A stretch of 64,000 bases of DNA from Ascoidea asiatica (lineage: Eukaryota > Ascomycota > Saccharomycetes > Ascoideales > Ascoideaceae), in contig BCKQ01000007.1 of the NCBI GenBank assembly GCA_001600695.1, positions 619,607-683,606 of the forward strand, read 5' to 3'. Under the pieces are notes generated by a model, which saw only the letters and a list, made by a program, of their open reading frames with translations, did no database searches and was not told the DNA's origin. Shown here piece after piece: positions 42,379 to 53,341 of this stretch (the stretch's first letter is position 1; each line of letters opens with the position of its first letter). The translations under genes were made by a program, and so were the position numbers.

Positions 42379-43600
42379 TTATAATCTTCTACCACGACGA
42401 CCACCCTTCTTTCTTGTAGAATCAGAAGGAATTGGAGTAACATCTTCAATTCTACCAATTCTTAAACCAGATCTTGCTAAAGCTCTTAAAGCAGCAGATC
42501 CACCTGGACCTGGAGTTTTTGTTTTAGTACCACCAGTACCTCTTAATTTAACATGAACAGCAGTAATACCAACTTCTTTACATTTTGCAGCAACATCTTG
42601 AGCAGCTAACATTGCAGCATATGGAGTTGATTCATCCCTATCAGCTTTAACTTTCATACCACCAGTTACTCTTGCAATAGTTTCTTTACCAGATAAATCA
42701 GTTACATGAACAAAAGTATCATTAAAAGAAGCAAAAATACGAGCTACACCAAATACTTGGGAACCGTCTCTTACTTGAGGACCTAAAGTAACGTTTTCTA
42801 TATAAAAAAAATTAGTTAGTTTAATGTTTTTTTTTAAGTAAAAATTAATAAATTAATAAATTCATAAATCAATAGATTGAAAGAATATAATTTGAATTCA
42901 AAAATGAAAATTTCAATTGGGGATTGTATAAAGAAGTTTACAGGGATTATTGTAATGAATTTTGAGAGTAAATAAGTGAGGGACAGTTGAGATTTTAATA
43001 TGTAATTTATGAAATAAGGAAATCAGGGTTTTCTCCAATTATTAAATGCTTTATAGTTTTGAATCAAATGAATCAAAGAAAATCTAATAAATAATTTAGA
43101 CATAGAATGCTTTAATTGATTTTTAGGGTTATTTATTATAAATAAAATTCAATATAGGTAAATTTACTTTTTATACTTTTGATAATATTTCAAATTTAAG
43201 ATACGATTATTAAATAACATTATATTCTTGATCGCTATAATGCAAACTGATATTGTTCTTTCTTTTTTGAAATATAATTCATTGATTATTTCAGTAGGTC
43301 ATTGAGAATAGTAAAAACTTTTATAAGAAGTTAAACTACAAAGCCAATTTAAAATTGAAGAATCTGGGATTTATTTTTTCTTTGAAAGATTCTTAATATG
43401 AAATGTATTAATTTGATTTTTACTCTTTTTTTCTTTTCTTATTTATTATTCAAGTTTCTTCAATTAATATATCTTTGTTTATATTTTGTATATATTTTGA
43501 ATATATGTTTTTTTCGCAGTAAATACTCCTTTTCCCAATTTAAAACTCTTGGATAGTATTCTTGTCATATATTTTAAAACATACCAGTTTTTGGAGCCAT
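42379..43600 (-). CDS. RPS14: 40S ribosomal protein S14 (uS11), one long intron
   Basis: Two exons on the minus strand: a 16-base exon 1 (43600-43585, MAPKT plus one base) and exon 2 at 42797-42379. The intron of 787 bases has donor GTATGT, branch AAACTAAC at about 42815-42822, and acceptor TATAG. The spliced protein has 144 residues and is nearly identical to yeast Rps14: [58 protein letters not shown], the [11 protein letters not shown] loop and the C-terminal GGRRGRRL. It binds 18S rRNA in the platform of the small subunit. A GC-rich island with CACGTG at 43874-43879 lies about 275 bp upstream. Long first introns with tiny first exons are usual for yeast ribosomal protein genes. Confidence 0.97.
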
Positions 43601-44264
43601 TATTATTATTTATCTTATATTATTATTTTTAATTTTTATTCCTATTATTATAATGGTAATAAATGAACTAAAAAAACCTTTAAATTTTTATTATATCAAA
43701 GCTAACAGTAGCAGTAATAATGAAAATAATAGCAGCGATATATTTCAAAAGGTGATTTTGAAGCCACAAGCAACGGAAACACTCCGGATTCTGGTTCAGA
43801 GACAGACAACCAGGAAACGGAGACAAAAACGGAAGGCGGATATTTTTATCGAAAAAACTGAAAAAAAATGAAACACGTGATAAGTGCCAAAAGAAGTCAC
43901 ACGCAGAAATAATTTGAAGGAGCAGAGGATTGGTGTGAGTTGGCAAAAAGCAGCTGTAGCCCTTCTATAAAGATAAATAATTCGTAGAGCCCTAGTGTAT
44001 AACTCGTGATTTAATTGAGTCCAGTATTAAGGCCTAGCTTATTTAGGTCAGTTTTTATTTTTTGAGGACGATGTTCAAATTATTAAGGGACGAATGTATT
44101 ACAGTTTACAGACTATTGAATACAGTAGGCTAACAAAGATTAGAGATTAAGAGCGAGAATAGATTAAAATACAAATAGAATATGCAAATAGTTATTGTTG
44201 TTAATGGAAGGTTAATTATATATTAGATTATTAATATTTTTATTTAAAGATACTTAATAATTAA
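43601..44264. promoter_or_regulatory. RPS14 upstream region with GC-rich island and CACGTG
   Basis: A GC-richer patch (43740-43950) holds CACGTGAT (CACGTG at 43874-43879) and a nearby GTCACACGC. An AGCCCTAG word near 43987 resembles the Tbf1-type CCCTA element used by ribosomal protein promoters in several yeasts. The rest is the 3' side of RPS22. Confidence 0.45.
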
Positions 44265-44657
44265 TTAATAGACGAAACCTAAGATTTTACCGGAAACATG
44301 TTTTCTTCTAGCTTCTTCATGATCCATAATACCTGCAGAAGTAGTTAAAATAACAAAACCAAATTGTCTTGCAGGTAATAAATTATCAGTCCATTTTTCA
44401 ATATCAGAAATTCTAACATTAAATCTTGGAGAAATTACACCACATTTATTTAGTCTACCATTTAATTGAATAACAATTTTACCAGATCTATGATCATCAA
44501 TATATTCAAATTCACCAATATAACCATGTTTTTGCATAACAGATAAAAATTTAATTATAACTTTGGATGAAGGTCTAATTAAAACTTGACGTTTACCAGC
44601 TTTTGAAGCATTATTAATGGCATTTAAAGCATCTGCTAATACTGAAGTTCTAGTCAT
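44265..44657 (-). CDS. RPS22: 40S ribosomal protein S22 (uS8)
   Basis: A 130-residue protein beginning at the ATG of [19 protein letters not shown] (44657), the universal start of this family. An in-frame upstream extension of 39 codons is hydrophobic and not part of it. Conserved stretches include [51 protein letters not shown] and the end [15 protein letters not shown]. It binds the central domain of 18S rRNA. No intron in the coding region. It follows RPS14 head to tail on the minus strand and faces RPL39. Confidence 0.97.
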   Translation of the reverse strand: MTRTSVLADALNAINNASKAGKRQVLIRPSSKVIIKFLSVMQKHGYIGEFEYIDDHRSGKIVIQLNGRLNKCGVISPRFNVRISDIEKWTDNLLPARQFGFVILTTSAGIMDHEEARRKHVSGKILGFVY

Positions 44658-45749
44658 TTTGATTAATAATAATAATAATAATTGGAAACTACAAATAATA
44701 ATAGAAAAATTGTTAGAATTAAATTCTTGAAACTTGATAATTTTGTTTAGAAATAATATAAAATTTATTGACAATTATATAATATTTTCATAAATAACAC
44801 TCTATTTTTCATCTTAAAGTAAAAGTAAAAGTAAAAGTAAATAAAAAAAGGAACATAATAGATTGAAGAAAATTGATAATTTTAATTGGAAATATTTGAA
44901 ATGAATCTAGATTTTCGAACCAAAGAAATCCCCCAAGTTGACTAGATAATATAACCCAATATTTCACCTATTATTTCATTCATTATTTCACAATTAAAAT
45001 CATAAATAAATCATTTCAATAAACATAAAAAACTAGAAAGAAAAAGAGTAATTAAAGGAGAAAAAAAGATGAAAGATAGAGGGCACAATAAAAATATCAT
45101 ATGAAAAGACATAGATGATATAAATCACTTACTGATTATATTGTTTAAAGTGGTACCTCTGATCTGATTGATAATTAATTCAAAATTCAAAAAATATAAA
45201 CAAAAGTTTCAAATATATAAAAAACGAAAAGTAAATAATCTAAAATATCTGAAATATCTGAAGCTGATGAAGTTACTGGCCGAAGTGAGTAAAGCGAGTA
45301 AAATCAAGTTATTACGAACTGGAATATTTCACCGGGGAACAATCCCAAAATGCTGTCACATGATTCAGCATGTGACCACAAACTGAAAACACAAAAAGCA
45401 GTCACAAATCCCAAACTCGAACAGCACGCAGAAATTCAAAACCGGCGTCGCTGAAAAAAAGCAGCTGACGTAATCCGGGCTGCTGAGTTTATTACGTTCC
45501 GTGCACGGATACGCTAGCTGCTCTTACTGAGTGCTGAATCCGGTGGCTGAGCTTCAACGCTTGCGCTGTGTTTGCTCTGTTTGCTGTGTTCTGTTTCCTG
45601 CTCTCTCTTTGCCATGGTCTTTTCTGCTCTGAGATTATTCAGTTCGATATAATGAAATAAAACTATCACTTGAATTGTAGTTGTAGTTATAATTATAATT
45701 ATATGTATAATTAAAAAATTAAAGATAACTGTTATTAATAATTATCAAG
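44658..45749. promoter_or_regulatory. Divergent RPS22/RPL39 promoter region with GC-rich island
   Basis: Bases about 45260-45620 are GC-rich, 130-490 bp upstream of RPL39. They include GTCACATGATTCAGCATGTGAC-like paired CACATG words (45357-45377, an interrupted palindrome) and two ACGT words (TGACGTAA near 45467, TTACGTTC near 45492). AAGTAAAAGT repeats lie at 44817-44840. No extra gene seen. Confidence 0.5.
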
Positions 45750-46285
45750 ATGCCTGTATGTAATAGTCCCAAGAAGTTCTAATCATTTGAATAACTATCT
45801 ACTCCAGAAAATATCTTAAGAAATGTTCCCAAAGTTCCACATTAAATTATAAAGAAAGTAGTTTTAAAATTATATCTGAAGTGATATTCCATATTAAAGA
45901 GAGAAATATATACTAGAAGAACTAAATAATGGAGTAATCATTAAAATCCATCGAAGAAAAAAGCTCTCGAATTCCAGTCTAAATTATCACAATATGAAAT
46001 ATTGTTATCCAGTTTCAAAATTCAATCACTTCAATATAATTGTCTTATTATTCATTTCTGAGAGAATTAATAAATAGAAACCATATTATTGATAATCAAA
46101 TTTACTAACTTTTCTCATCTTTTTTTACAATATAGTCCAATAAATCATTTAGAACTAAACAAAAATTAGCTAAGGCTCAAAAACTTAATCGTCAAATTCC
46201 ACAATTTGTTAGATTACAAACTAATAATAAAATTAGATACAACAATAAAAGAAGAAGTTGGAGAAGAACTAGATTAGGTATTTAG
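45750..46285 (+). CDS. RPL39: 60S ribosomal protein L39 (eL39), one intron
   Basis: Two exons: 45750-45755 (ATG CCT only) and 46136-46285. The 380-base intron has donor GTATGT, perfect branch TACTAAC at about 46103-46109 and acceptor TATAG. The product has 51 residues, the exact family length: [18 protein letters not shown], then [20 protein letters not shown] and [10 protein letters not shown]. The exon structure (two-codon first exon) is the same as in S. cerevisiae RPL39. eL39 lines the ribosomal exit tunnel. Confidence 0.97.
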
Positions 46286-47738
46286 TTTATTTATTTATTT
46301 AATAATATTATAATTAAATTTATCATTAAATTAATCATTAAATTGCTATAATATATATATTCATATAAAATATAAATGAATTTTACTTTAATATCTTAAA
46401 TTGTTGCTTATTATCAATATCATTTATTACTTAAAAAGTAATCAATTTTTCCATTTATATACAATTTATATATATTTTATATCTTTCTATTAATCAATGC
46501 CTAATTTTTCACTTTAATTTACCAATTCCCCTTTAGTTTGATATCTAACTGTAAATAATATTTTCGACAATTATATCAAAGTCACGTTTCACAACATGAA
46601 TACCGGTATTACTTCCATTTTTTGTATCCCTAAAAACTTTTATTAACTTTCATTAACTTTCAAAAAGTGAAAAATAAATAAAATGTAAAAATTCATTTGA
46701 ATAATATCATTATAAAAGAGATTCAATTTCTCTTAATTTATTGAAACATTTATTATTGTTTATTACAAATGTAGCAAAGTAAACATTATGTTTATTATTA
46801 AATTAATTGGTAAGTAATTTTCTATGTAAATCACTGAAATAAATATGTTTTGTTAGAAAATATGATGAAGAAACAAAATTTAGCTAGATAGTATATGAAT
46901 ATAATGATTATTAAATTGATTGTGGGAATCTCTCTGATATTATTCTAATAAGATTTATTTTTAAGATGTGATAAAATATGGAAATAATATAAATGAAAAT
47001 ACTGGTAATGTTCAATTAACTAACAATTTATTATTATTATTAGACACTTGTTTCTTGTTCTCTTATGTATTTTTGATACATTTTCTTTTTTTTTTTTTAC
47101 TATATAGCCTTAATAAATATCAATTTTTCTTAATTTCTTAATTCATAAAGCAATCGAATAATACAATATTTTATCAACTGGTTTTCTAATCATTTGAAAA
47201 CTTAGATGATCATGTACTTTATTTTGAATTTAAATGTTGTTTAATATAATTTAATATGTTTAATCAAAGATACATATATGATAATGTAGGCAAATATATA
47301 AATATAAATAATATAAAATAAATAGTATTGAAGATATTTAAACAATCTTCAGATTTAAAATTAAATGAAATTGATAAAAAATAATGGTAATGATAGTATA
47401 TAGTAAATACTAGAGTAGGATAGATAATATACAAGTGATTGTTTGAAAATAAATAAGAAGTTGAAAAAGAAGATTGAAAATAGAAGATTGAAAATAGAAG
47501 ATTGAAAATAGAAGATTGAAAATAGAAGATTGGAAATATAAAATAAAAGATTTTGAATAAAAAAACTGAATGAATATCTCTTTTATAAGTTTCTTTAAAT
47601 CATTTGATTTGGACTGATGATAGATTGAATAATATTTCGATTAATATCTTGATTGATAATATGTTTTGATTGGCAATAATTTTTATTTTTTTTTTTTTAT
47701 TTGATTCTTTTGTTTGATTTGAGGAATAAATTATAAAT
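46286..47738. other. Intergenic with 14-bp tandem repeat
   Basis: Convergent region between RPL39 and YIP3, A/T-rich. Five copies of a 14-bp unit (AGAAGATTGAAAAT) lie at 47468-47537. No gene seen. Confidence 0.55.
47468..47537. repeat. 14-bp tandem repeat
   Basis: Five copies of AGAAGATTGAAAAT; the last has one change (TTGG). Intergenic, between RPL39 and YIP3. Confidence 0.85.
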
Positions 47739-48254
47739 TTAAACTTGTTCAAAAGCAGTTTCAATTGGTTTTTCCATTAATGAAGCATGACCTAAAACAG
47801 AAACACCAGAAGCACCAATTAACCACATCATTGTACTAATTGGACTTGCAATAAAACCTAAAGGAACTGCAATAACCATTAAACCAGTATATAATTGACT
47901 TGTATTTAATAAACCAAATGGAGTTTTTAATTCACCTTCAGGTAATCTATTAATACCATAAACACCACCAACTACAAAAACTAAAACAAATAATAATAAT
48001 AAATTTGTAATTAAAGCATAAAAACTTAATAAACCAACAATTGCTAAATAATTTGATGAAAAATAACCTAAATTAAATCCAACTCTACTTTGAATTTCAC
48101 CAAAATTTTGTGGTTTTGAGATTCTTCTAACATCAAAAAATTCTTGTGGAGTTTTTAAAGTTGATAAACGAGATGAAACTGTATTAATGTTTGAACGAAT
48201 ATTTTCTTGAGTGAAATTATTTGTAAATTGTGATAATGAAGAAAGTTGATTCAT
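47739..48254 (-). CDS. YIP3: PRA1-family Rab-interacting membrane protein
   Basis: A 171-residue protein of the PRA1/Yip3 family, which binds prenylated Rab GTPases and Yip1-type partners at ER and Golgi membranes. The PRA1 domain includes PQEFFDVRRISKPQNFGEIQSRVGFNLGYFSSNYLAI (about 36-72). Two long hydrophobic hairpins follow: GLLSFYALITNLLLLFVLVFVVGG (about 74-97) and LYTGLMVIAVPLGFIASP with MMWLIGASGVSVLGHASLM (about 121-160). The start MNQLSSLSQF and the length match yeast Yip3 (176). Intronless as read here. A GC-rich island lies 240-430 bp upstream. Confidence 0.92.
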   Translation of the reverse strand: MNQLSSLSQFTNNFTQENIRSNINTVSSRLSTLKTPQEFFDVRRISKPQNFGEIQSRVGFNLGYFSSNYLAIVGLLSFYALITNLLLLFVLVFVVGGVYGINRLPEGELKTPFGLLNTSQLYTGLMVIAVPLGFIASPISTMMWLIGASGVSVLGHASLMEKPIETAFEQV

Positions 48255-48839
48255 TTTTGATAGATTGATAATTTGATAAGCTTTGAAATGATATTTGAAT
48301 ATAAATAAAATATGTAATGTATATATAAGAATGTAATTATAATCGAAAGTAATGATGAATCTAAAGTCTTTACTTCTTTTAACTTTTCTTTATTTGATCT
48401 TTATCTCTATTATTATTATTGTTATTATTGATTCTAATTTAATCTTTATCTTTAATTTTAGGATATCAAATCGAATAAATGCAATGAATCAAAACAGAAT
48501 TTGTGTTTTTGTTGCAACTTGTTTTTTTTGCTTCGTTTTTGCTTTTGTTTTTGTTTTTGCTTCCGGCGTTTTCTTTTTCTGCCGCGTTTGTCCTGACTCA
48601 GCCGCCGGACAGGAAAAAAGAAAACCAGGGACGAGTGTCCCTGTGTAGGGCAATGATGTCACAAGACAAGGACAATTCTCGCCCCGGATTTTACAATTGA
48701 AATAATTTATCAATTTGATCAGTAAATAAATAACTAAATACATAAATAATTGATTGATCATTTATGCAATTTTATTGATTTGAAAAGTATTTGGAATTAG
48801 AAAGGGTTTATAGAAAAGTAATACTTTATAAGTGTGATA
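48255..48839. other. YIP3 upstream region with GC-rich island
   Basis: TTGTTTTTGC repeats (48510-48565) are followed by GC-rich sequence (48565-48695), containing GGGACGAGTGTCCCTG, an inverted GGGAC/GTCCC pair at about 48628-48641. Open frames on either strand match no family. Confidence 0.5.
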
Positions 48840-50390
48840 CTATTTGAAATCTTTAAAAGACCATTTTTCAGAAACTTTTGAAGCATATTTTCTCTTCTTT
48901 GGAACATAAACTCTTGATTCAATTTTACCCTTAGCTTGAAGAGTTCTCATTTGATCATAAAATAAATTACCTTCAGGTTTCAAAGCTCTTAAAGAATCTG
49001 TTAATTCATCAGATAATTTTACTTCTAATTGTTCATCAATAACTTTATATTGAGTACCAATTTTACCATTTTTAACATTTTTTTTTGCATTTTTTGAAAT
49101 AAAATTATTTAATTGTTCTTTTTCAATAATTTTTTTATTTTTACTTTCAACTTCTTCCGTTATTTCTGATAATTTTTCAAGCTCTTTAATTCTTAATTTA
49201 ATTGATTTTATTTCATCTTCTAATCTTAATCTTTCTTTATGTCTTTTTAATCTATTTTTCTTTTGTTGAGTTTTTTCTCTTCTTATAGTTGGAGTATTTA
49301 ATGATAAACCTAAACTTGAACTTATTTCTTTTTCCTTAATAATATTACTTATTTCTGGTTTATCTTCATCATTAACTTTAGCATAAACATTTATTGATTC
49401 TTCAATTTTTTCTTCTACTTTATTATCTTTGTTATCATTATTATTATTACTATCATTATCATTATCACTATCATTATCATTATCGCTATCATCATCACTA
49501 TAATCTATATTATCAATTTTACCATTTTTGATATTTCTTTCTCTTTCTTTTGCTTTTTTTTCTTCTTCTCTTTCATCTTTTTCAATTTCTTTTGTTAATT
49601 GAATAATTTTTTGTTTTTTAACTTCAATTTCAATTCTTTTATCTTCAATTAATTTTTCTTTTGTATATTCTTTATTTATTAATTTTTTCCAAGATTCAAG
49701 TGAAGGATTATAAGATTTTCCTTCATTTGGAAATTTTTCAAGATTTCTAATTTGTAAAGGTTGATGTTTTAAAGTTTTTGGAATTGTTGAAGGTTTTCTA
49801 AAACTTGTTCTTGAACTTTCATTAATATTATTAATAAGTTCTTGATCATTTTTTTTTGAAGAAATTATTACTTTTTTTACTTTTTTTTCTAATTTTTTCT
49901 CCTTCTCATCATCAGCCCATGGATCATATAAATTATTTGAATTTTTTAAACTTAAAATATCATTATTATTAATCATTGCTTGAGTTTTTGTAACACCCAT
50001 AACTTTACCACCTAATTGTCTTAAATTATCATAATCTTTTTTAGACACTCTATTTCTATTATTATTTTTAGATTTAATTTTAATTTTTTTTTTATTTTCA
50101 GTTAATTCTGGAATTTTTGATCTAAATTTATGTTGATTTAAAATTTCATCAAATTTTGATTCTTTTATTATAATTTTTTTTTTCTTAAAAATATTTTTAT
50201 CACCTTCAGTATCAATAGTAAATAAATCATTTGAATTTAATTCTTTTATATCTTCTTTACCAAATTTTATTAAATCATCTCTTTTTTCTTTAATTTTAAT
50301 TTCAATATCTTCAATATCAATATTTTTTCTCCAACTTCTTTTATTCTTACGAGAACTTTGAGATTTTGTTGAAGGTCTACCAATATCCAT
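48840..50390 (-). CDS. NOP53: Nucleolar ribosome-biogenesis protein Nop53
   Basis: The 516-residue protein matches Nop53 at both ends: RKNKRSWRKNIDIEDIE near residue 14 (yeast has RKGKKAWRKNIDLSDVE) and, at the C-terminus, LSDELTDSLRALKPEGNLFYDQMRTLQAKGKIESRV and KYASKVSEKWSFKDFK. An internal FPNEGKSYNPSLESWKKLINKEY block is also conserved. Nop53 binds pre-60S particles and recruits the exosome helicase Mtr4 through its LFxVD-type arch-interaction motif. Here LFTIDTEGD (about residue 55) occupies that place. Charged, coiled-coil-like Lys/Glu regions lie at about 230-290 and 365-430, with an Asn/Asp repeat at about 295-325. Confidence 0.94.
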   Translation of the reverse strand: MDIGRPSTKSQSSRKNKRSWRKNIDIEDIEIKIKEKRDDLIKFGKEDIKELNSNDLFTIDTEGDKNIFKKKKIIIKESKFDEILNQHKFRSKIPELTENKKKIKIKSKNNNRNRVSKKDYDNLRQLGGKVMGVTKTQAMINNNDILSLKNSNNLYDPWADDEKEKKLEKKVKKVIISSKKNDQELINNINESSRTSFRKPSTIPKTLKHQPLQIRNLEKFPNEGKSYNPSLESWKKLINKEYTKEKLIEDKRIEIEVKKQKIIQLTKEIEKDEREEEKKAKERERNIKNGKIDNIDYSDDDSDNDNDSDNDNDSNNNNDNKDNKVEEKIEESINVYAKVNDEDKPEISNIIKEKEISSSLGLSLNTPTIRREKTQQKKNRLKRHKERLRLEDEIKSIKLRIKELEKLSEITEEVESKNKKIIEKEQLNNFISKNAKKNVKNGKIGTQYKVIDEQLEVKLSDELTDSLRALKPEGNLFYDQMRTLQAKGKIESRVYVPKKRKYASKVSEKWSFKDFK

Positions 50391-51088
50391 TTTTAGTATA
50401 TATATATATATATTCAGATATTTAAATAATTATTTACTATTATTCAATACTCTCTTTAGATTAAATTGAAAATAAAATCTAAAAATAAAAAGATAAACTC
50501 AAAGATAAAGATAAAGATAAAAAGATTGTGAGTATTCTTACAGTGATAAAAACTGTTTTTGATCAAGGAAATATCAAAAAAAATTAAATTGAAAATAAAA
50601 AAAAATGAAAATGAAAATGAAAATAAAAATAAAAATAAAACGACACGGAGCTCGAGAAACGTGCGTCGGAAATTAAAAAAAAATCGTCACGCACTTTTAT
50701 ATCACATGACATTTTTGTCCTGTATATGTGCCCTGATATAATTACTTTTACGTCCCAATTAATTGCTTTTTTATTTAGCGCCGTTTTTGTGGGTTTGCTT
50801 CCTTTTTGGGATTTCAGCCGATCGGAAAGATAAGAACCATTTCGGCTCACTTTCGGCTTGTTTCGAACTTTGCACAACGAAGAAATAAAATAAAAGAAAA
50901 TAAAAGAAAGGAAAATAAAAGAAAAGAAAATTGGTTTAAAATTTATTGTTATTTATTGGCATAGAAAGAAAAACTGATTTTAAAGTGTTTTAAATAAGTA
51001 GATAATAAAGAAGTAACGCATATATATAGTATAATCTATATATTGCATAAATTGATAGGGACTTGAAGTGTCAGAGTCAAGAGGGAAT
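50391..51088. other. NOP53 upstream region with GC-richer patch
   Basis: TA repeats just upstream of NOP53 (50397-50412), AAAATG repeats at 50600-50640, then a GC-richer patch (50640-50880) with CACATG at about 50703 and TTTCGGCTCA/TTTCGGCTTG near 50838-50862. AAAGAAAAT repeats follow at 50885-50930. No gene. Confidence 0.5.
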
Positions 51089-51993
51089 TCAAAAGATAAA
51101 TTCATAATTTAAATCAAGTGGATGACTAGAACTTAATTGTGAAATTTGAGAAAAACCTCCATTTTTTAAAATATTTGTAATATTCTGAAAAAGTGTTGAA
51201 TAACTTTGTGTTAATTCACTTTCAAAAACAGTTTTAAAAGAATTTGATAATGCTCCACATTCTTCACCACTAATAGTTGCATCTGCAGAAGTTTGAGTAT
51301 CTAAACAACCACTGAACATAATAATATCTGCAGTTGAAAAATTTTCTAATTCTGCCCATTTTGTAACATTTGAAATATTTTTTAATTCACCATTAGTTAA
51401 ATAAGTATATGGTAAATCTAAAACAGAACCTGAAAAACATGAATCAAAAATTGTTGTTAATCTACAACCTGTTGGTAATGGTTTTATAAGTAAATCATGT
51501 AAAATATCATCTTTTAAATCACCATTTGTTTCATAATCTAATGGACAAATACATTCATCTCTTTTATCAGTTTCATCATTAGAATTATCAGTAATATAAG
51601 TTCCATGACCAGAATAATGAAAAAATAAAGAATCATTAATAGAAGCATTTTCAACTACCAATTGATTGCATTAATAATATTTTCTTTATTTGGAATTAAT
51701 TCTTCATTTTCATTATCTTCAGAATCAGTTAATAATGATATATTTTCTTCTTCAAAATTTTTTGTTAATAAAAATTCTTTCATATTATTTGCATCATTAA
51801 TACAACCATTTAATTCAGATTCTGTACCAATATAATTGATACCAATAAGTATAGCTTTTTTATTACCACAACAATTTGAATATTGAAAAGTTAAACCATT
51901 TAATTCAGAATCTTCATTATCATCTTTATATTCTTCTGAATAATCTGGTTTTAAAATATTTTCTTCTTCAACATAAAAAATTTCTTCAGACAT
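51089..51993 (-). pseudogene. MCA1: Metacaspase (caspase-like cysteine protease), one-base frameshift
   Basis: The protein begins at MSEEIF (51993) and runs into a TAG at 51657-51655 just after NIINAINW. The frame beginning at 51661 continues exactly where the family should (VENAS.NDSLFFHYSGHG), so one base is missing near 51655-51661. Both halves are otherwise intact: KKAILIGINYIG and ELNGCINDANNM in the first; the catalytic His in YSGHG and the catalytic Cys in DSCFSGS followed by LDLPYTY in the second; and the conserved SGCLDTQTSAD. The prodomain is short (about 45 residues, acidic) rather than the long Gln/Asn-rich stretch of yeast Mca1. The total of about 300 residues would match the protease domain alone. 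It may be a recent mutation, an assembly slip, or, less likely, a translated frameshift. Confidence 0.85.
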
Positions 51994-53341
51994 TTTTAAT
52001 AAAAGCAATATAATAATAGTAAAATTGATTTGATATAAAATTGTTAATTGTGGTTATAGATTACAATACAAATTTTCAGAAAAAACATTCTTCAATAATT
52101 GAGAAATAAAAGTTCACATTTATATTCTTTTCCATTGTACATTGATTTTTAATCCATTGTTCAATTGACTTCGATTGATTTTGATATTAACTAATCAATA
52201 AGGGTGAAAAATTTATGAAATGATTAATTAAAACTTCCAAACCAAATAATAAAGGATTCCTAGTAAATGGTGAAAAATGATTGATTCATTTTATCAAAAC
52301 CATTTGTATTCTCTAACGGACATAAATCTGGTATAAAAGGGACCTTTTAGATGAAAATGGGGGTTTTTTTATTTAAAACATAAGTATACTTTCAAATCTC
52401 AAAATAAATTATAATTCAATACTCGTTTATGGTAAATATCTTCTTCCAAGACATTTGAAATTGAATTAGCATATTCAGCTTTTCTAAATATCCAACTAGG
52501 GTATGAGAAGTAATTTTAAACTTGAAACTTGTTTATTATAATTCAAAGAAGCCCCATAAGATTGCTTCATCACTTATTATCTTAATGACTCTCTGCAATC
52601 AGAACTGGATAAGAAAGAATAACTGTTTCTGTTGTTCGTGTTTCTGTTGTTCTGTTCTGTTGTTCTGTTCTGTTGTTCTGTTCTGTTGTTGTGTTCTGTT
52701 TCTGTTCTTCTGATAACAAAAATAAAAAAACCACAAATTTTCAAGGCAGATTTGAATTTTTCGGGAATTTTTACTTGGAACCCGCAGATGAAGTTCGGGT
52801 CGGTTCCTGTTTTTAAAAGCCCGAATTGAACGCCCTCCTAAAATGGGATAACTCAAATCAGTCACGTGTACCGTTTTTTTTGTCCCATAAAACTCGACTT
52901 TTGGGAATTTCCCAAATGTTTTTATTTTCATTTCCTTTTTTGGGCATTTTCGTGTTTTTTTTATTTTCATTTTCTGTTTTTTTCTGTTTATTTTATCATT
53001 GTGTCATGAATAGAAATAGAAATAGAAATAGACATAGAAACAGAAATAGAAATAACTGAAGAAATGTGTAACAGATCATAAAGTAAACTAGAAAATAGTT
53101 GGATAATCAGTTACAAAAGAAGCATGAAGCTGTTAGGTAATTATGGTTGAATACTCAAGGTACTTTACTTTGATTATAAAGTTATATTTACTGACTTGAA
53201 TTGAGTAGTTTGGATTTGAATAATGGTTTTTTTTATCTAGTTCATAGATCAGCTCTCAAATAAACTCTCGAAATCCAAAATTACAAAATAATATAATATA
53301 ATATAAAATAATATAAAAGATCTTAACACAATCAATTTAAA
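51994..53341. other. Divergent intergenic region with GC-richer patch and CACGTG
   Basis: Between the metacaspase and the reductase-like gene. A TTCTGTTGTTCTG repeat lies at 52622-52710. The GC-richer part is 52750-52850, with TCACGTGT (CACGTG at 52863-52868) at its edge. GAAATAGAAATA repeats (53010-53055) and ATAATATA repeats (53285-53320) follow. No gene supported. Confidence 0.5.

Noticed and set aside
44658-44774. Thirty-nine-codon N-terminal extension of RPS22
   Set aside because: The universal family start MTRTS begins at 44657; the extension is non-conserved and hydrophobic.
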